Shown: in pieces, positions 34,141 to 42,435 of the stretch
Position numbering within the stretch: the stretch's first letter is position 1
How the letters are laid out: each line of letters starts with the position of its first letter
Assembly: GCF_000284315.1 (NCBI RefSeq)
Contig: NC_017094.1
Location: forward strand, 1,085,486 to 1,149,485
Reading direction: 5' to 3'
Length of the DNA: 64,000 nt
Origin: Leptospirillum ferrooxidans C2-3
Lineage (GTDB): Bacteria > Nitrospirota > Leptospirillia > Leptospirillales > Leptospirillaceae
Made by a program: the position numbers and the translations under genes
The notes under the pieces: model-generated
What the model saw: the letters and a program-made list of their open reading frames with translations, nothing else
Databases searched by the model: none
Told to the model about the DNA's origin: nothing

Positions 34141-35025
34141 TTATTTACCGGATGGATATTTTGGGTTCTGGTCAATATGCTGCAGGCTTTTTAATCGTTC
34201 AAGCATCTTTTGGGCTTGAGAGATGTTTTGTCTAAGGGACTTGTCTCCCGGAGAGAGAAGGAGAGCATCACTCCAGTAACGTATGGCTCTCCTGAGATGC
34301 TGTTTGCCATATTGCTTGAACCCTTCTTCGGTCAGGTGGTTTTCTTTCTTTTTCAGTATGGATTGCATCTCTACCAGTTTTTGATTGGATGGATCAATCG
34401 ATAGCCCTTTTTTGATATCGAGAAGGGCGAAATGATCTTTCCCTTCATCAAGCCGGCGTTTTGCCAGATGGGCATAGGCATCGGTCTCAACCGATTTCTC
34501 CAGATCCTTCGGAAGACGGAAACTGCTTTTGCTTTCTTTTAAGGCCTGGAACTCCTTGCCTGTGGAGATGAGGCTGTCGAGATAAGTTTCTGTCAGTTCA
34601 TTCGGAATCATCTCCGGATGATTTTTAAAAAAAACGGGGTCCCTTTTTTTAAGGGATTCCATTTTTTCGAGAGACTCTATGCCCAACCCTTTTTTTAAAT
34701 CCTCGTCCGCGTCCCTGATATCGTTTTTGTCCCAATCCATTCTGATTTTGTTTTGCATGGATAACTTGAGGGAAGGATTCTGGATCCGGGAGAGTTCTTT
34801 TTTTGCCGCGGGATAATTTTTGATGGCCAACAGATGATTGATTCTCTGGATGGTCAGCTGGTCCAATTCCTGTGGTGTTGGAGTGACAGGTTCTTTGTGT
34901 GGTGAAACCTGTTCTGTGCAGGAAGAAAAGGTTGCAAGAATCCAAAGAAACAAGAATCCTGTGACGAAGGTCTGGTTCACCTTCGGGAGCAATGTTTTCA
35001 GACTTTCCAATCGGTTCATTCTCAT
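34141..35025 (-). CDS. TPR-containing lipoprotein
   Basis: About 294 residues from an ATG preceded by AGGA. An in-frame ATG six bases later and one 36 bases earlier are alternatives. The hydrophobic segment TFVTGFLFLWILATFSSC ends in a lipobox Cys. The mature part is Lys/Glu-rich and helical, with TPR-like pairs near its end (LAKRRLDEGKDHFALLDIKKGLSIDPSNQ and GKQHLRRAIRYWSDALLLSPGD). Probably a periplasm-facing scaffold. It is followed upstream by the cyclase gene in the same direction with about 50 bases between, so they may be co-transcribed. Confidence 0.7.
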   Translation of the reverse strand: MRMNRLESLKTLLPKVNQTFVTGFLFLWILATFSSCTEQVSPHKEPVTPTPQELDQLTIQRINHLLAIKNYPAAKKELSRIQNPSLKLSMQNKIRMDWDKNDIRDADEDLKKGLGIESLEKMESLKKRDPVFFKNHPEMIPNELTETYLDSLISTGKEFQALKESKSSFRLPKDLEKSVETDAYAHLAKRRLDEGKDHFALLDIKKGLSIDPSNQKLVEMQSILKKKENHLTEEGFKQYGKQHLRRAIRYWSDALLLSPGDKSLRQNISQAQKMLERLKSLQHIDQNPKYPSGK

Positions 35026-35077
35026 TTTTTCCTGGTAGGCCGTTTGCTGTCGACAAGGCAATACTATACTCGTTCGC

Positions 35078-36439
35078 TTACCCGGGCTCCAGTACTTTCA
35101 AGATTCTCACAGGCGACTCGATACCTTTGAGAAGCACCTGCTGAGGGGGTGAGCAATGAATCTCTCCATGCAGTGCTTCTTTCAGGTCTTCGGAGATCAG
35201 GATTTCTCCCGGTCCGGACAGAGATTCAATCCGTGAGGCGATATTGACCGCCTGGCCCACGACAGTATACTCCATTCGACTGCCTGAACCGATATTTCCC
35301 ACGATGCAGTCGCCCAGATGTATCCCAATGCCAAACTCAACAACGGGAGACCCTTCCGATACTCTTTTTGAAGATTCCAAGGCAATGGCCGATTGGAGGG
35401 AGATGGCACACTTTAATGCTGAATCGGGATTGGAAGGAAGAAATTCCGGAATTCCGAATACGACCATGATGCCGTCGCCCATAATATTGCTGATGTATCC
35501 GGAATGGCTCAGGATGATTTCGAACATGGGAAGATAATATTCATTCAAAAGGGTCACGACCTGTTCTGACGGCAGGTTTTCGGACAAGGTGCTGAATCCC
35601 CTGATATCTGCAAAAAGGATGACGACCTTTTGGCGAATCCCTCCAACATGGATGAGTTCAGGATGTTCCATGACCCGTTCGGCAATATCTCTGGAGACAT
35701 AACGTGTGAGGGCATTTTTCAGCGCATCGGATTTTTTCAGTTCAGTGATCATTCCGTTAAAGGCCAGGACAAGATCCCCGAGCTCATCATTGGAGCTTGG
35801 AATCACCGTGACGGACAGATCTCCTTTTCCAATGGCCTGTGTGGCACGGTGAAGCTCCCTGACAGGTCTGGAGAGCATTCTGGAAAGGATGAGAGCTCCA
35901 AAAAAAGAAAGGATGGCTCCAAAAAGGGAGATGATCAAAAAGGAGTGACGAATGTCTTTTTGTGCAGCGAGAACTGGATCTTCGGAGAAGATCACGAGAA
36001 GTGTCCCGATTCTGATGCCAGCATAGAGGATCGGTGTTACGAGAAGTGCATCGTTTCCCTGGTCTATGTCCGGGATGATCCTTATCGTTGAACCCTTCCG
36101 AAGAGATTTCAGGTAATCAGAGATTTTCCTGTTGAGAACGCCTTCTCTTGTATCCGCTATGATCTTTTTGTCCATTCCGAGTATGAGAAGGCGGCTGATT
36201 CCGGAGCCGGCGGGGGGATTGGCCAGTACATTTTCGATTTGCAGCCGATTTTCAAGGAGCAGTGGAGCTGCAATCGTTTTGGCCATCTGAAGTGCGATCA
36301 TTTTGGTTTCATTTTCAAGGAGAACCTGGATTCTCCCTTCAATCTGATTCTCGAGTAAATAGTCACCTTCCAGAATCGCGATCAGAAAAATCGAAAGTGA
36401 AAAGATGAAAATCTTGTAAAATAATGGCATTTTTATCAT
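35078..36439 (-). CDS. Membrane class III nucleotide cyclase with HAMP domain
   Basis: A 453-residue sensor cyclase. The first membrane helix (about 5-25) and second (about 165-190) enclose a periplasmic sensor domain. A HAMP segment follows (LSRPVRELHRATQAIGKGDLSV), then the class III catalytic domain. Metal-binding Asp residues are seen in FADIRGFSTLSE and NIMGDGIMVVFG, and the transition-state Asn/Arg in VNIASRIE. The purine-specifying positions are unusual: the Lys usually found in DKFIGD is Asn (SNIMGD), and the residue in VIGD is Gln (VVGQ). The base specificity is therefore uncertain. The ATG at 36439 is chosen over an in-frame TTG seven codons upstream. Divergent from the GGDEF-like gene. 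Confidence 0.85.
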   Translation of the reverse strand: MIKMPLFYKIFIFSLSIFLIAILEGDYLLENQIEGRIQVLLENETKMIALQMAKTIAAPLLLENRLQIENVLANPPAGSGISRLLILGMDKKIIADTREGVLNRKISDYLKSLRKGSTIRIIPDIDQGNDALLVTPILYAGIRIGTLLVIFSEDPVLAAQKDIRHSFLIISLFGAILSFFGALILSRMLSRPVRELHRATQAIGKGDLSVTVIPSSNDELGDLVLAFNGMITELKKSDALKNALTRYVSRDIAERVMEHPELIHVGGIRQKVVILFADIRGFSTLSENLPSEQVVTLLNEYYLPMFEIILSHSGYISNIMGDGIMVVFGIPEFLPSNPDSALKCAISLQSAIALESSKRVSEGSPVVEFGIGIHLGDCIVGNIGSGSRMEYTVVGQAVNIASRIESLSGPGEILISEDLKEALHGEIHCSPPQQVLLKGIESPVRILKVLEPG

Positions 36440-36710
36440 GGAGAAATTCTTGGATACCAAGAGTTATCCCTTCAGGATGGGTCTTGATCTTTATGTTTTT
36501 CCAGTTTCAGAGCCATGTCGGGAGATCATAAATGGTCTTCATTCGTTTGGAACGGAAACGGCTTTCGTCTTCTGCAACCATGATACAGAATTTTTTAGAG
36601 ATCGGCATGGCTTCAACTATTTTGAGCGATAGGATCCAATCTTTGAAGTGGTGGATGTTTCTGACGGATGGAAGCATCCTTTGCCGGGGATACTGATGCG
36701 AGGGAAAAGA

Positions 36711-38087
36711 ATGCGATACGGTAAGATCGGGAACTTGCTTGTCGGACTTGCCATTTTGTTTTGTCTATGGGGTTTCAGTACATCTCCTGTCTGTGGCGCG
36801 GAATCCATTTCTTCTGTCGCTCATCCGGTGGATTTCGATGTTCTCAAGCGGGCGCAAAAGGATTTACAGCAAGACCTCGGACTTCCCGATCATTCTGATT
36901 CAGGACTCATTGAAAACCCACCCCATCGAAACCCAAGCACCTCCGGTCTGGAGGAACATCCGTTTCTGATTTCGGTCTTGCTGATTGCTTTGGGGGTTGG
37001 GATTATTCTGTTGGGGTGGGTTATCCGGAGCGAACAGAAAAGGGAATCTTCCGTCCCGAGCGAGGGTTCTTCTTTTCTGGATTCAGATGATTCCGATGGC
37101 ATGGAACTGGAAAAATCTCCTCCCAAGAAGGACTTGCCGGATACCCGGTCGAAAAAAAACAGGAGACCCCTCCTGTCTTCAACCGTTTCGCGTTCTCCAG
37201 GAACGTTTTTATCTTACATGGAAAGGCTGGACAGCTTTCTTCAAACACTTCAGGCCAATTCCTCAGAGCCGGACTTGTCCTGCGTAGCGCTTTATCATCT
37301 GAAAAGCAATTCCGCTTTTCATACATTGCTCTCCCGTTCGGCAGGAGCACGTTTCCCAAGATTTTTTCGTCCCTCACTTTTGTCTGCGTCAACACAGAAT
37401 CTGCTTTTGACAATGAAGACAGGAGACTTGGATCGGAAACAGGCAGCCTTTGGCATGACGACCATTACCGATGGGAATATCGATTCCCTATGTGTTTTGT
37501 TTTTCGACCAGAGGGGTGTTTCTTATCTGATCTATTTTTCAGAAATTCGAAACGAACATTCCGGGAAATGGTTTCGCTCCGTTTCCCAGAGCCGGGTCGA
37601 GCTGCTTTCGGCTCTGGAGCTTCATCTGAAAGATTATTCGCGTTTCCATTACCAAATCCCGGAGGATACATTCGATGGGTACGGTGTCCTTGACGGAAGA
37701 GGTTTCGAGAACCGGCTTTTCCAGGAGCTTGAAAGGGCTGACCGGTTGAAGACGGAAACACTGCTTTTTGTTTTTTCTGTCAAGGATCTCAAGCATCAGG
37801 AAGGAGCGGTTGAAATGGAGGAGGAGTTCATGGATCGCTTCCAGCGAGGTGTGAGTCTCGAGATCCGTAATGGAGATTCTCTCACCCGTGCGGGAGATGG
37901 CCATCTTTTTCTCCTTCTTCCTGAAACACTGGAAGCGGATGCATCCATCATCACAAGTCGGCTTCAGAAAATTTTTGACTCGACCAAGGAGGCGCTTCAT
38001 CGGAAAGACCTTGTTCTTGGTTTTCGTGAAATTTCATTGCATGGGGCTGAAAAGGAAAAGCTTTTTGCATTTTTATCCACTATATGA
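36711..38087 (+). CDS. Exported/membrane protein with degenerate GGDEF-like domain
   Basis: About 458 residues. A signal peptide (IGNLLVGLAILFCLWGFSTSP...CGA) is followed by a membrane helix (HPFLISVLLIALGVGIILLGWVI, about 85-107). A charged linker and two cytoplasmic regions follow. The C-terminal part (about 325-455) follows the diguanylate-cyclase order: GRGFENRLFQELERADR, ETLLFVFSVKDL, then RAGDGHLFLLLPETLEADASIITSRL. The active-site loop is AGDGH in place of GGDEF, so catalysis is unlikely. It may act as a c-di-GMP/GTP sensor or a protein partner. The ATG at 36711 has GAGGGAAAAG ahead. It is encoded divergently from the class III cyclase. Confidence 0.6.
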   Translation: MRYGKIGNLLVGLAILFCLWGFSTSPVCGAESISSVAHPVDFDVLKRAQKDLQQDLGLPDHSDSGLIENPPHRNPSTSGLEEHPFLISVLLIALGVGIILLGWVIRSEQKRESSVPSEGSSFLDSDDSDGMELEKSPPKKDLPDTRSKKNRRPLLSSTVSRSPGTFLSYMERLDSFLQTLQANSSEPDLSCVALYHLKSNSAFHTLLSRSAGARFPRFFRPSLLSASTQNLLLTMKTGDLDRKQAAFGMTTITDGNIDSLCVLFFDQRGVSYLIYFSEIRNEHSGKWFRSVSQSRVELLSALELHLKDYSRFHYQIPEDTFDGYGVLDGRGFENRLFQELERADRLKTETLLFVFSVKDLKHQEGAVEMEEEFMDRFQRGVSLEIRNGDSLTRAGDGHLFLLLPETLEADASIITSRLQKIFDSTKEALHRKDLVLGFREISLHGAEKEKLFAFLSTI

Positions 38088-38374
38088 AATAAACAGCTTT
38101 CTTTTTTCAGAATGGATTTTCCTGATTCCTCATTCTCTCAGATGATGACAGTCTTTTCTGGTCTATTGCTTATTGCATTTTCCGGGGGGAGGGTGTATAC
38201 ATCTGTCGATCCATGTGTGGCGGGAATGATGCCGGAAGCCATTATAGATGAATAATCATGCGCGATTGACGACGCAATGACGGCTTGGTTCCCGACCAGA
38301 AGCCCCTGGGGGGGGAGATTAACCCATCTGTTGCCCAATAAGAATTGGCAGCAGGCGTTCCGAAGGAGGACACT
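38088..38374. other. Leader region of the NHL-repeat gene
   Basis: About 287 bases without a gene, relatively G-rich, ending in AAGGAGG before the TTG start. A short hairpin TGCC-CAAT/ATTG-GCA lies just ahead of the ribosome site at about 38332-38351. No known riboswitch was recognised. Confidence 0.35.
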
Positions 38375-39523
38375 TTGAACAAGAGCAAACATCCGAAGGG
38401 AAGGGGCATTCGGTCAATCAAGACGGCAGCCGTAGCTGTCTCTCTCGGTATCGGCATGACGCTGATGGCGGGGCAGGCATTTCAGGCTCAGGCTGTCAGC
38501 TTGAAAACGATCGCAGGCTCTTTTCATGAGCGAGGAGACAATGACGGTAACGGGGCTTCAGCAAGATTTGAATTTCCCCAAGGCATTGTAGCAGCTCCAG
38601 ATGGTTCGATTTATGTGGCTGACACCGGTAATGACATGATCAGAAAGATCACGATGAGCTCCGGGACTGGCACTGTCGAAACCATTGCAGGCGTTAACCA
38701 TCATGCCCGTTTTCGTGACGGTGCGGGCGCAGCTGCAAGGTTCAACAACCCTGAAGGCCTTGCCATCTCTCCCGATGGGAAGACCCTTTATGTTGCAGAC
38801 TCCAGAAATAACCGTATCCGGAAGATTGATCTGGCGACCAAAACCGTATCAACCCTTGCCGGCCATGCTTTTGCCAGCGGCAATGACGGTATCGGGGATC
38901 ATGCAGGTTTTGCCCAGCCCCGCGGATTGGCCATCTCTCCCGACGGGAAGACCCTTTATATCGGGGATTCAGGAAACAACATGATCCGCAAGATGGATCT
39001 GACCACACTGCAGGTGACGACTCTTGCCGGTCAGGGAGCTCTTGTTCCAGGACATGCTGATGGAGTTGGGACCCAGGCAACCTTTCTTGAGCCTCGTGGC
39101 CTTGCCATCTCTCCCGATGGTCAAATCCTTTATATTGCAGACACTCGCAATCACTTGATCCGAAAGCTCGTTTTGGCAACCAATTCAGTCTCAACTCTTG
39201 CGGGTCATCCTGGTTTCCCGGGGACACTGAACGGTCCTGGTCCGGATGCGTATTTCTATGATCCGATGATGCTTGCTATTGATGGCAACAAACTTTATGT
39301 CTGTGATGCTGCCAATGCTGATCTTCGCTTGATTGACCTGAACTCGGATACTGTTTCGACAGTAGCCGGAGCAACGATCAACGGTGGAGTTCCGATCAAG
39401 GGTCGCGAAGATGGTGACGGGACACTTGGACATTTCGAGTTTCCTGGAGCCGTTACGATCTATCACGGAGTCCTTTACGTGACAGACACTCCAGCTGATA
39501 CAATCCGGTCTGTTTCCTTCTGA
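38375..39523 (+). CDS. Secreted NHL-repeat beta-propeller protein
   Basis: A 382-residue protein starting at TTG, with AAGGAGG five bases ahead. The signal peptide has a basic start and hydrophobic core, with cleavage near QAQA/VS (about residue 42). Five or six NHL blades follow with the clear repeat (P-x-G-[IL]-A-[IV]-[SA]-P-D-G-x-x-[LI]-Y-[VI]-[AG]-D-[ST]-x-N-x-x-I-R-K). Examples are FPQGIVAAPDGSIYVADTGN, NPEGLAISPDGKTLYVADSR and QPRGLAISPDGKTLYIGDSG. Each blade ends in a TLAG turn. Probably a periplasmic or extracellular binding protein. The strong blade conservation suggests recent internal duplication. A terminator follows directly. Confidence 0.9.
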   Translation: MNKSKHPKGRGIRSIKTAAVAVSLGIGMTLMAGQAFQAQAVSLKTIAGSFHERGDNDGNGASARFEFPQGIVAAPDGSIYVADTGNDMIRKITMSSGTGTVETIAGVNHHARFRDGAGAAARFNNPEGLAISPDGKTLYVADSRNNRIRKIDLATKTVSTLAGHAFASGNDGIGDHAGFAQPRGLAISPDGKTLYIGDSGNNMIRKMDLTTLQVTTLAGQGALVPGHADGVGTQATFLEPRGLAISPDGQILYIADTRNHLIRKLVLATNSVSTLAGHPGFPGTLNGPGPDAYFYDPMMLAIDGNKLYVCDAANADLRLIDLNSDTVSTVAGATINGGVPIKGREDGDGTLGHFEFPGAVTIYHGVLYVTDTPADTIRSVSF

Positions 39524-39548
39524 TCGTCAGATAATGGAATCTCTTTCG

Positions 39549-39585
39549 TAAAAAAGGGGGCCGGAAGGTCCCCTTTTTTATTGTC
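39549..39585 (+). terminator. Rho-independent terminator after the NHL gene
   Basis: AAAAAAGGGG pairs with CCCCTTTTTT around a short GCCGGAAGGT loop, ending in a T-rich run. The A-tract on the other side makes it potentially bidirectional. Confidence 0.88.
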
Positions 39586-39744
39586 TTTGTCATTCTCTAT
39601 TGTTCATGGCAGATCCGCCAAATCCGTGATACGCTTAACAATGAGGTTCATGGGGTATTTCCTTGAAAGGGGGGACGTTCTCTCCTACCTTCAAGGCAAT
39701 ATTGATTTTGAAAATTGAGTTGTTCGTTTTTTAGAGGAGGATCT

Positions 39745-39945
39745 ATGCCCGTCAATGAAGGAACTGTTGATCGCGTTGTAAGGGTTGTTTTGGGGGTTGT
39801 TCTGATCGCATTGGTGTATGTTGGTCCCAAGACTCCATGGGGTTGGATCGGTCTTCTCCCATTAATCACAGGAATTACCGGGCGCTGTGGCTTGTACAAG
39901 GTTCTTGGTTTCAATACGTGCCCGTTAAATTCCAAAAAAGATTGA
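39745..39945 (+). CDS. DUF2892 (YgaP-like) small inner-membrane protein
   Basis: A 66-residue protein with GAGGAGG six bases before its ATG. The N-terminus MPVNEGTVDRVVRVVLGVVLIAL and the later GLLPLITGITGRCGLYKVLGFNTC are the DUF2892 pattern: two membrane helices, with the second followed by a G-x-C-P/L-Y-x-x-x-G-x-x-T-C stretch. Two Cys (about 48 and 59) are conserved in this family, which is often linked to sulfur or rhodanese proteins. No rhodanese domain is encoded here. Confidence 0.88.
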   Translation: MPVNEGTVDRVVRVVLGVVLIALVYVGPKTPWGWIGLLPLITGITGRCGLYKVLGFNTCPLNSKKD

Positions 39946-39972
39946 GCCCTAAAAAATAAAGATGGAGCAGGG

Positions 39973-40019
39973 TTGGAGGATTGAAGCGGTCGAATAAGCT
40001 TGCCGACTGGATTCTCCAA
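39973..40019. repeat. Long imperfect stem-loop
   Basis: TTGGAGGAT pairs with ATTCTCCAA (one G-T pair). Inside, CGGTCG can pair partly with CCGAC. It lies between the DUF2892 gene and its probable terminator. Not assigned to a known RNA. Confidence 0.4.
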
Positions 40020-40021
40020 CT

Positions 40022-40060
40022 CACCCCGTTTCAGGGCAGGGGGTCTGGTGGGTGTTTTTT
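40022..40060 (+). terminator. Probable terminator after the DUF2892 gene
   Basis: CACCC at 40022-40026 pairs with GGGTG at 40050-40054, followed by six T. The loop is long (23 bases, with internal pairing possible). Moderate support only. Confidence 0.45.
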
Positions 40061-40188
40061 GACCCTCAGATCCATTTTTTAAGGCGAATAGGGATCGTTT
40101 TCCCAAACGCCTTTAGGGGGGCCTTCTTCGGGAGTGTGAGCGGATTTTGATGTTTGACGAAGGATTTCGCATTCTGCAGGGAGAGGTT

Positions 40189-40725
40189 TCAGGGGTTTTG
40201 AGGCGTGTGGTCCTCTTTCGAATCGAAGGATCTCGTTTTTCTCTCAAGGATTTTTTTATCGATCAAAACATCCCGCATCCGAAAAAGGAACGAGAGAAAC
40301 TGTTCCTGCTCCTCGACAGAAAAGACAGAAAACAATTCTGAGACCCTGTCCTTGAAGGAAAAACAGTTGACCGTCAGGAACTCCTCGGCTTTGGATGACA
40401 GTGAAACGATGGTTGCCCGCCGGTCGGTTGGGTGAGGTTTTCGCTCGACCATTCCCTCTTTTTCCAAAGCGTCGACCAAGGCTGTTACATTGGTGGCTGT
40501 GACTCCGAGCCGGTCTTTGATGTTGCTCATCATCATCGGGCCATATTCGAAAAGAAGCCCCATCAGGTACATCCTTTTGGGAGTGTGCCCATCCATCTCC
40601 ATAATCGATTCAGCCCAGCGGATATAGGCGGGACCCAGCATCCAGAACAGTTTCATCAGCTGGTGTCTTAATGGATTGGGTTCGCCTTCGCCGGCATTGC
40701 AGCCATTGTCCTTGGCCATGTGCAT
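40189..40725 (-). CDS. MarR-family transcriptional regulator
   Basis: A 178-residue regulator with AAGGAGG seven bases before the ATG. The winged helix is visible: MSNIKDRLGVTATNVTALVDALEKEGMVERKPHPTDRRATIVSLSSKAEEF (about 67-117), with the wing Asp-Arg-Arg intact. Long terminal helices support a dimer. It is divergent from an RND efflux operon, and a perfect 22-bp palindrome lies between. The expected role is repression of the pump and of itself, relieved by small phenolic or drug ligands. The N-terminal Cys is in a Gly/Asn-rich tail. Confidence 0.92.
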   Translation of the reverse strand: MHMAKDNGCNAGEGEPNPLRHQLMKLFWMLGPAYIRWAESIMEMDGHTPKRMYLMGLLFEYGPMMMSNIKDRLGVTATNVTALVDALEKEGMVERKPHPTDRRATIVSLSSKAEEFLTVNCFSFKDRVSELFSVFSVEEQEQFLSFLFRMRDVLIDKKILERKTRSFDSKEDHTPQNP

Positions 40726-40771
40726 GCGGGATCCTCCTTGACAAACAATATACCATAGAAGTCTAATATTG

Positions 40772-40793
40772 AATAATGCGTATACGCATTATT
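40772..40793. promoter_or_regulatory. Perfect 22-bp palindromic operator (MarR site)
   Basis: The half-site AATAATGCGTA is followed immediately by its exact reverse complement, with no spacer. It lies 47 bases from the MarR start and about 80 bases from the efflux operon start. This matches how MarR dimers recognise palindromes in divergent promoters. Confidence 0.85.
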
Positions 40794-40874
40794 ATGGCTT
40801 GCTCATGCACCTACAGGTCTTTTCTCACCGACCATTGACAAATCTTCAATATCTGTAGCCAAGGATCGCAATAG

Positions 40875-42395
40875 GTGAGTATAAACAAATTTTCTTTCTT
40901 TTTCCCTCCGGCGGTTTTTACCTTTTTATTGCTTTTTTCCGGTTGTGCAGTGGGTCCTGATTTTCATACTCCAGCTCCCCCTAAAGCAACCACTTATACG
41001 AAGTCACCACTAGGAACTCAGACTGTTTACACGGATAAGGGTGATATTGTCCAGCGTTTCAGGACAGGGAAGGACATTCCCGGACAATGGTGGAAACTGT
41101 TTCACTCGAAATCCTTGAACAATCTGATCGACCAGGCACTGAAGGTCAATCCGACACTCCAGGCGGCGGAAGGGTCACTTCTTTCCGCGATGGAAAATGT
41201 TTCTGCGGGGCAGGGAGCCTATGCACCTTCTGTAACCGGAAATTTGTCGACTGTTCAGCAATATTTTAATGGATCTGCTTTTGGTGCACCCCAGTTGTCC
41301 TCCCTGTTCACACTCAATACCGGTTCTTTAAGTGTTTCCTATCCTTTGGATCTCTTTGGGGGAATCAGGCGACAGGTCGAGTCCCTGAAAGCCCAGGAAG
41401 ACTATCAGCGATTTCAGCTCGAGGCAGCCTATCTGACCCTGACATCCAATATTGTCCTTGTCGCTATCCAGGAAGCCTCTCTCCGGGAGCAAATCAAGGC
41501 AACCCGTCAAATTATTCAGGTTTTGAAACAGGAACTTATTATTGTCAAACGTCAATTTGAAGTCGGTTCTCTTTCCCGCTCTTCGGTTTACTCCCAGGCA
41601 ACGCTTCTTGCACAAGAAGAAGCGACACTTCCTCCTCTCGAAAAACAGTTGTCGATCGAGCGCCATCAGATGGCGGTTTATCTGGGGAGATTTCCCAGCG
41701 AAAAAATTGGCGCGAACTTTCACCTGGATGATTTGACGTTACCCGACGAATTACCTGTCAGCCTTCCGTCCAAACTGGTGGAACAGCGTCCCGATATTCG
41801 GTCGGCGGAGGCTCAACTCCATTCCGCAAGTGCCCAGGTTGGGGTTGCGACAGCAAACATGTTTCCCCAGATTTCCCTGACAGGGCAATATGGTAGCGAA
41901 AGCATTGCCGGCTATTTTTCTCCGGGAAGCCAATTCTGGAGCTATGGTCCTTCCCTGACGCAGCCCATTTTTCAGGCGGGGACACTTCTTCATAAGAAGA
42001 GGGCGGCTGTGGCGATCTTTCAGCAGACAAAAGCCCAGTACAAAAACGCAGTCCTTCAGGCATTCCAGAATGTTGCAGACTCTCTTCGGGCGCTCGAAGC
42101 AGATGCGGAAACGCAAAATGCCCAGATGGTCGCTTTTGTCGCGGCCTCTGAAAGCCTGAAGATCTCCGAGCGCCAGTTCAATGTGGGCGCGATTGGCTAT
42201 CCTGGACTTTTCAATGCGCAGCAAAGCTATGAGCAAGCGAGAATCAATCTGGTTCTGGCCAAGGCAAGTCGTTATTCCGATACGGTCGCCTTATTCCAGT
42301 CTCTTGGGGGAGGATGGTGGAATCTTGCAAAGGCAACTCCCAAGGGAGTGGGGCTCCCCAAAAAACAATTGGCTAAAAATTCTTCAAAAAAATAA
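40875..42395 (+). CDS. Outer-membrane efflux lipoprotein (NodT/OprM family)
   Basis: A 506-residue TolC-type outer-membrane channel, first gene of the efflux operon. The start is a GTG at 40875. The signal peptide ends at a lipobox (LLLFSGCAVGPDF), with the CAVGPDY-like motif of OprM/NodT proteins. Two OEP repeats are visible; the second contains PSKLVEQRPDIRSAEAQLHSASAQVGVATANMFPQISLTG, the family hallmark. YNVGAIGY-like and QSYEQARINLVLAKASRY segments complete the helical barrel. Gene order (channel, pump, adaptor) is unusual. Confidence 0.92.
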   Translation: MSINKFSFFFPPAVFTFLLLFSGCAVGPDFHTPAPPKATTYTKSPLGTQTVYTDKGDIVQRFRTGKDIPGQWWKLFHSKSLNNLIDQALKVNPTLQAAEGSLLSAMENVSAGQGAYAPSVTGNLSTVQQYFNGSAFGAPQLSSLFTLNTGSLSVSYPLDLFGGIRRQVESLKAQEDYQRFQLEAAYLTLTSNIVLVAIQEASLREQIKATRQIIQVLKQELIIVKRQFEVGSLSRSSVYSQATLLAQEEATLPPLEKQLSIERHQMAVYLGRFPSEKIGANFHLDDLTLPDELPVSLPSKLVEQRPDIRSAEAQLHSASAQVGVATANMFPQISLTGQYGSESIAGYFSPGSQFWSYGPSLTQPIFQAGTLLHKKRAAVAIFQQTKAQYKNAVLQAFQNVADSLRALEADAETQNAQMVAFVAASESLKISERQFNVGAIGYPGLFNAQQSYEQARINLVLAKASRYSDTVALFQSLGGGWWNLAKATPKGVGLPKKQLAKNSSKK

Positions 42396-42435
42396 TGACT
42401 TGACTTTAGACATCTAAGAAAAGGCCTTTACCTCC

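Noticed and set aside
38140-38374. Cyclic-di-GMP or other riboswitch upstream of the NHL gene
   Set aside because: A GACGC-like stretch is present, but the conserved core elements (paired GNRA tetraloop/receptor) could not be placed.
39973-40019. attC-like integron site
   Set aside because: The stem-loop lacks the recognisable core GTTRRRY/RYYYAAC sites, and no integrase or cassette array is nearby.
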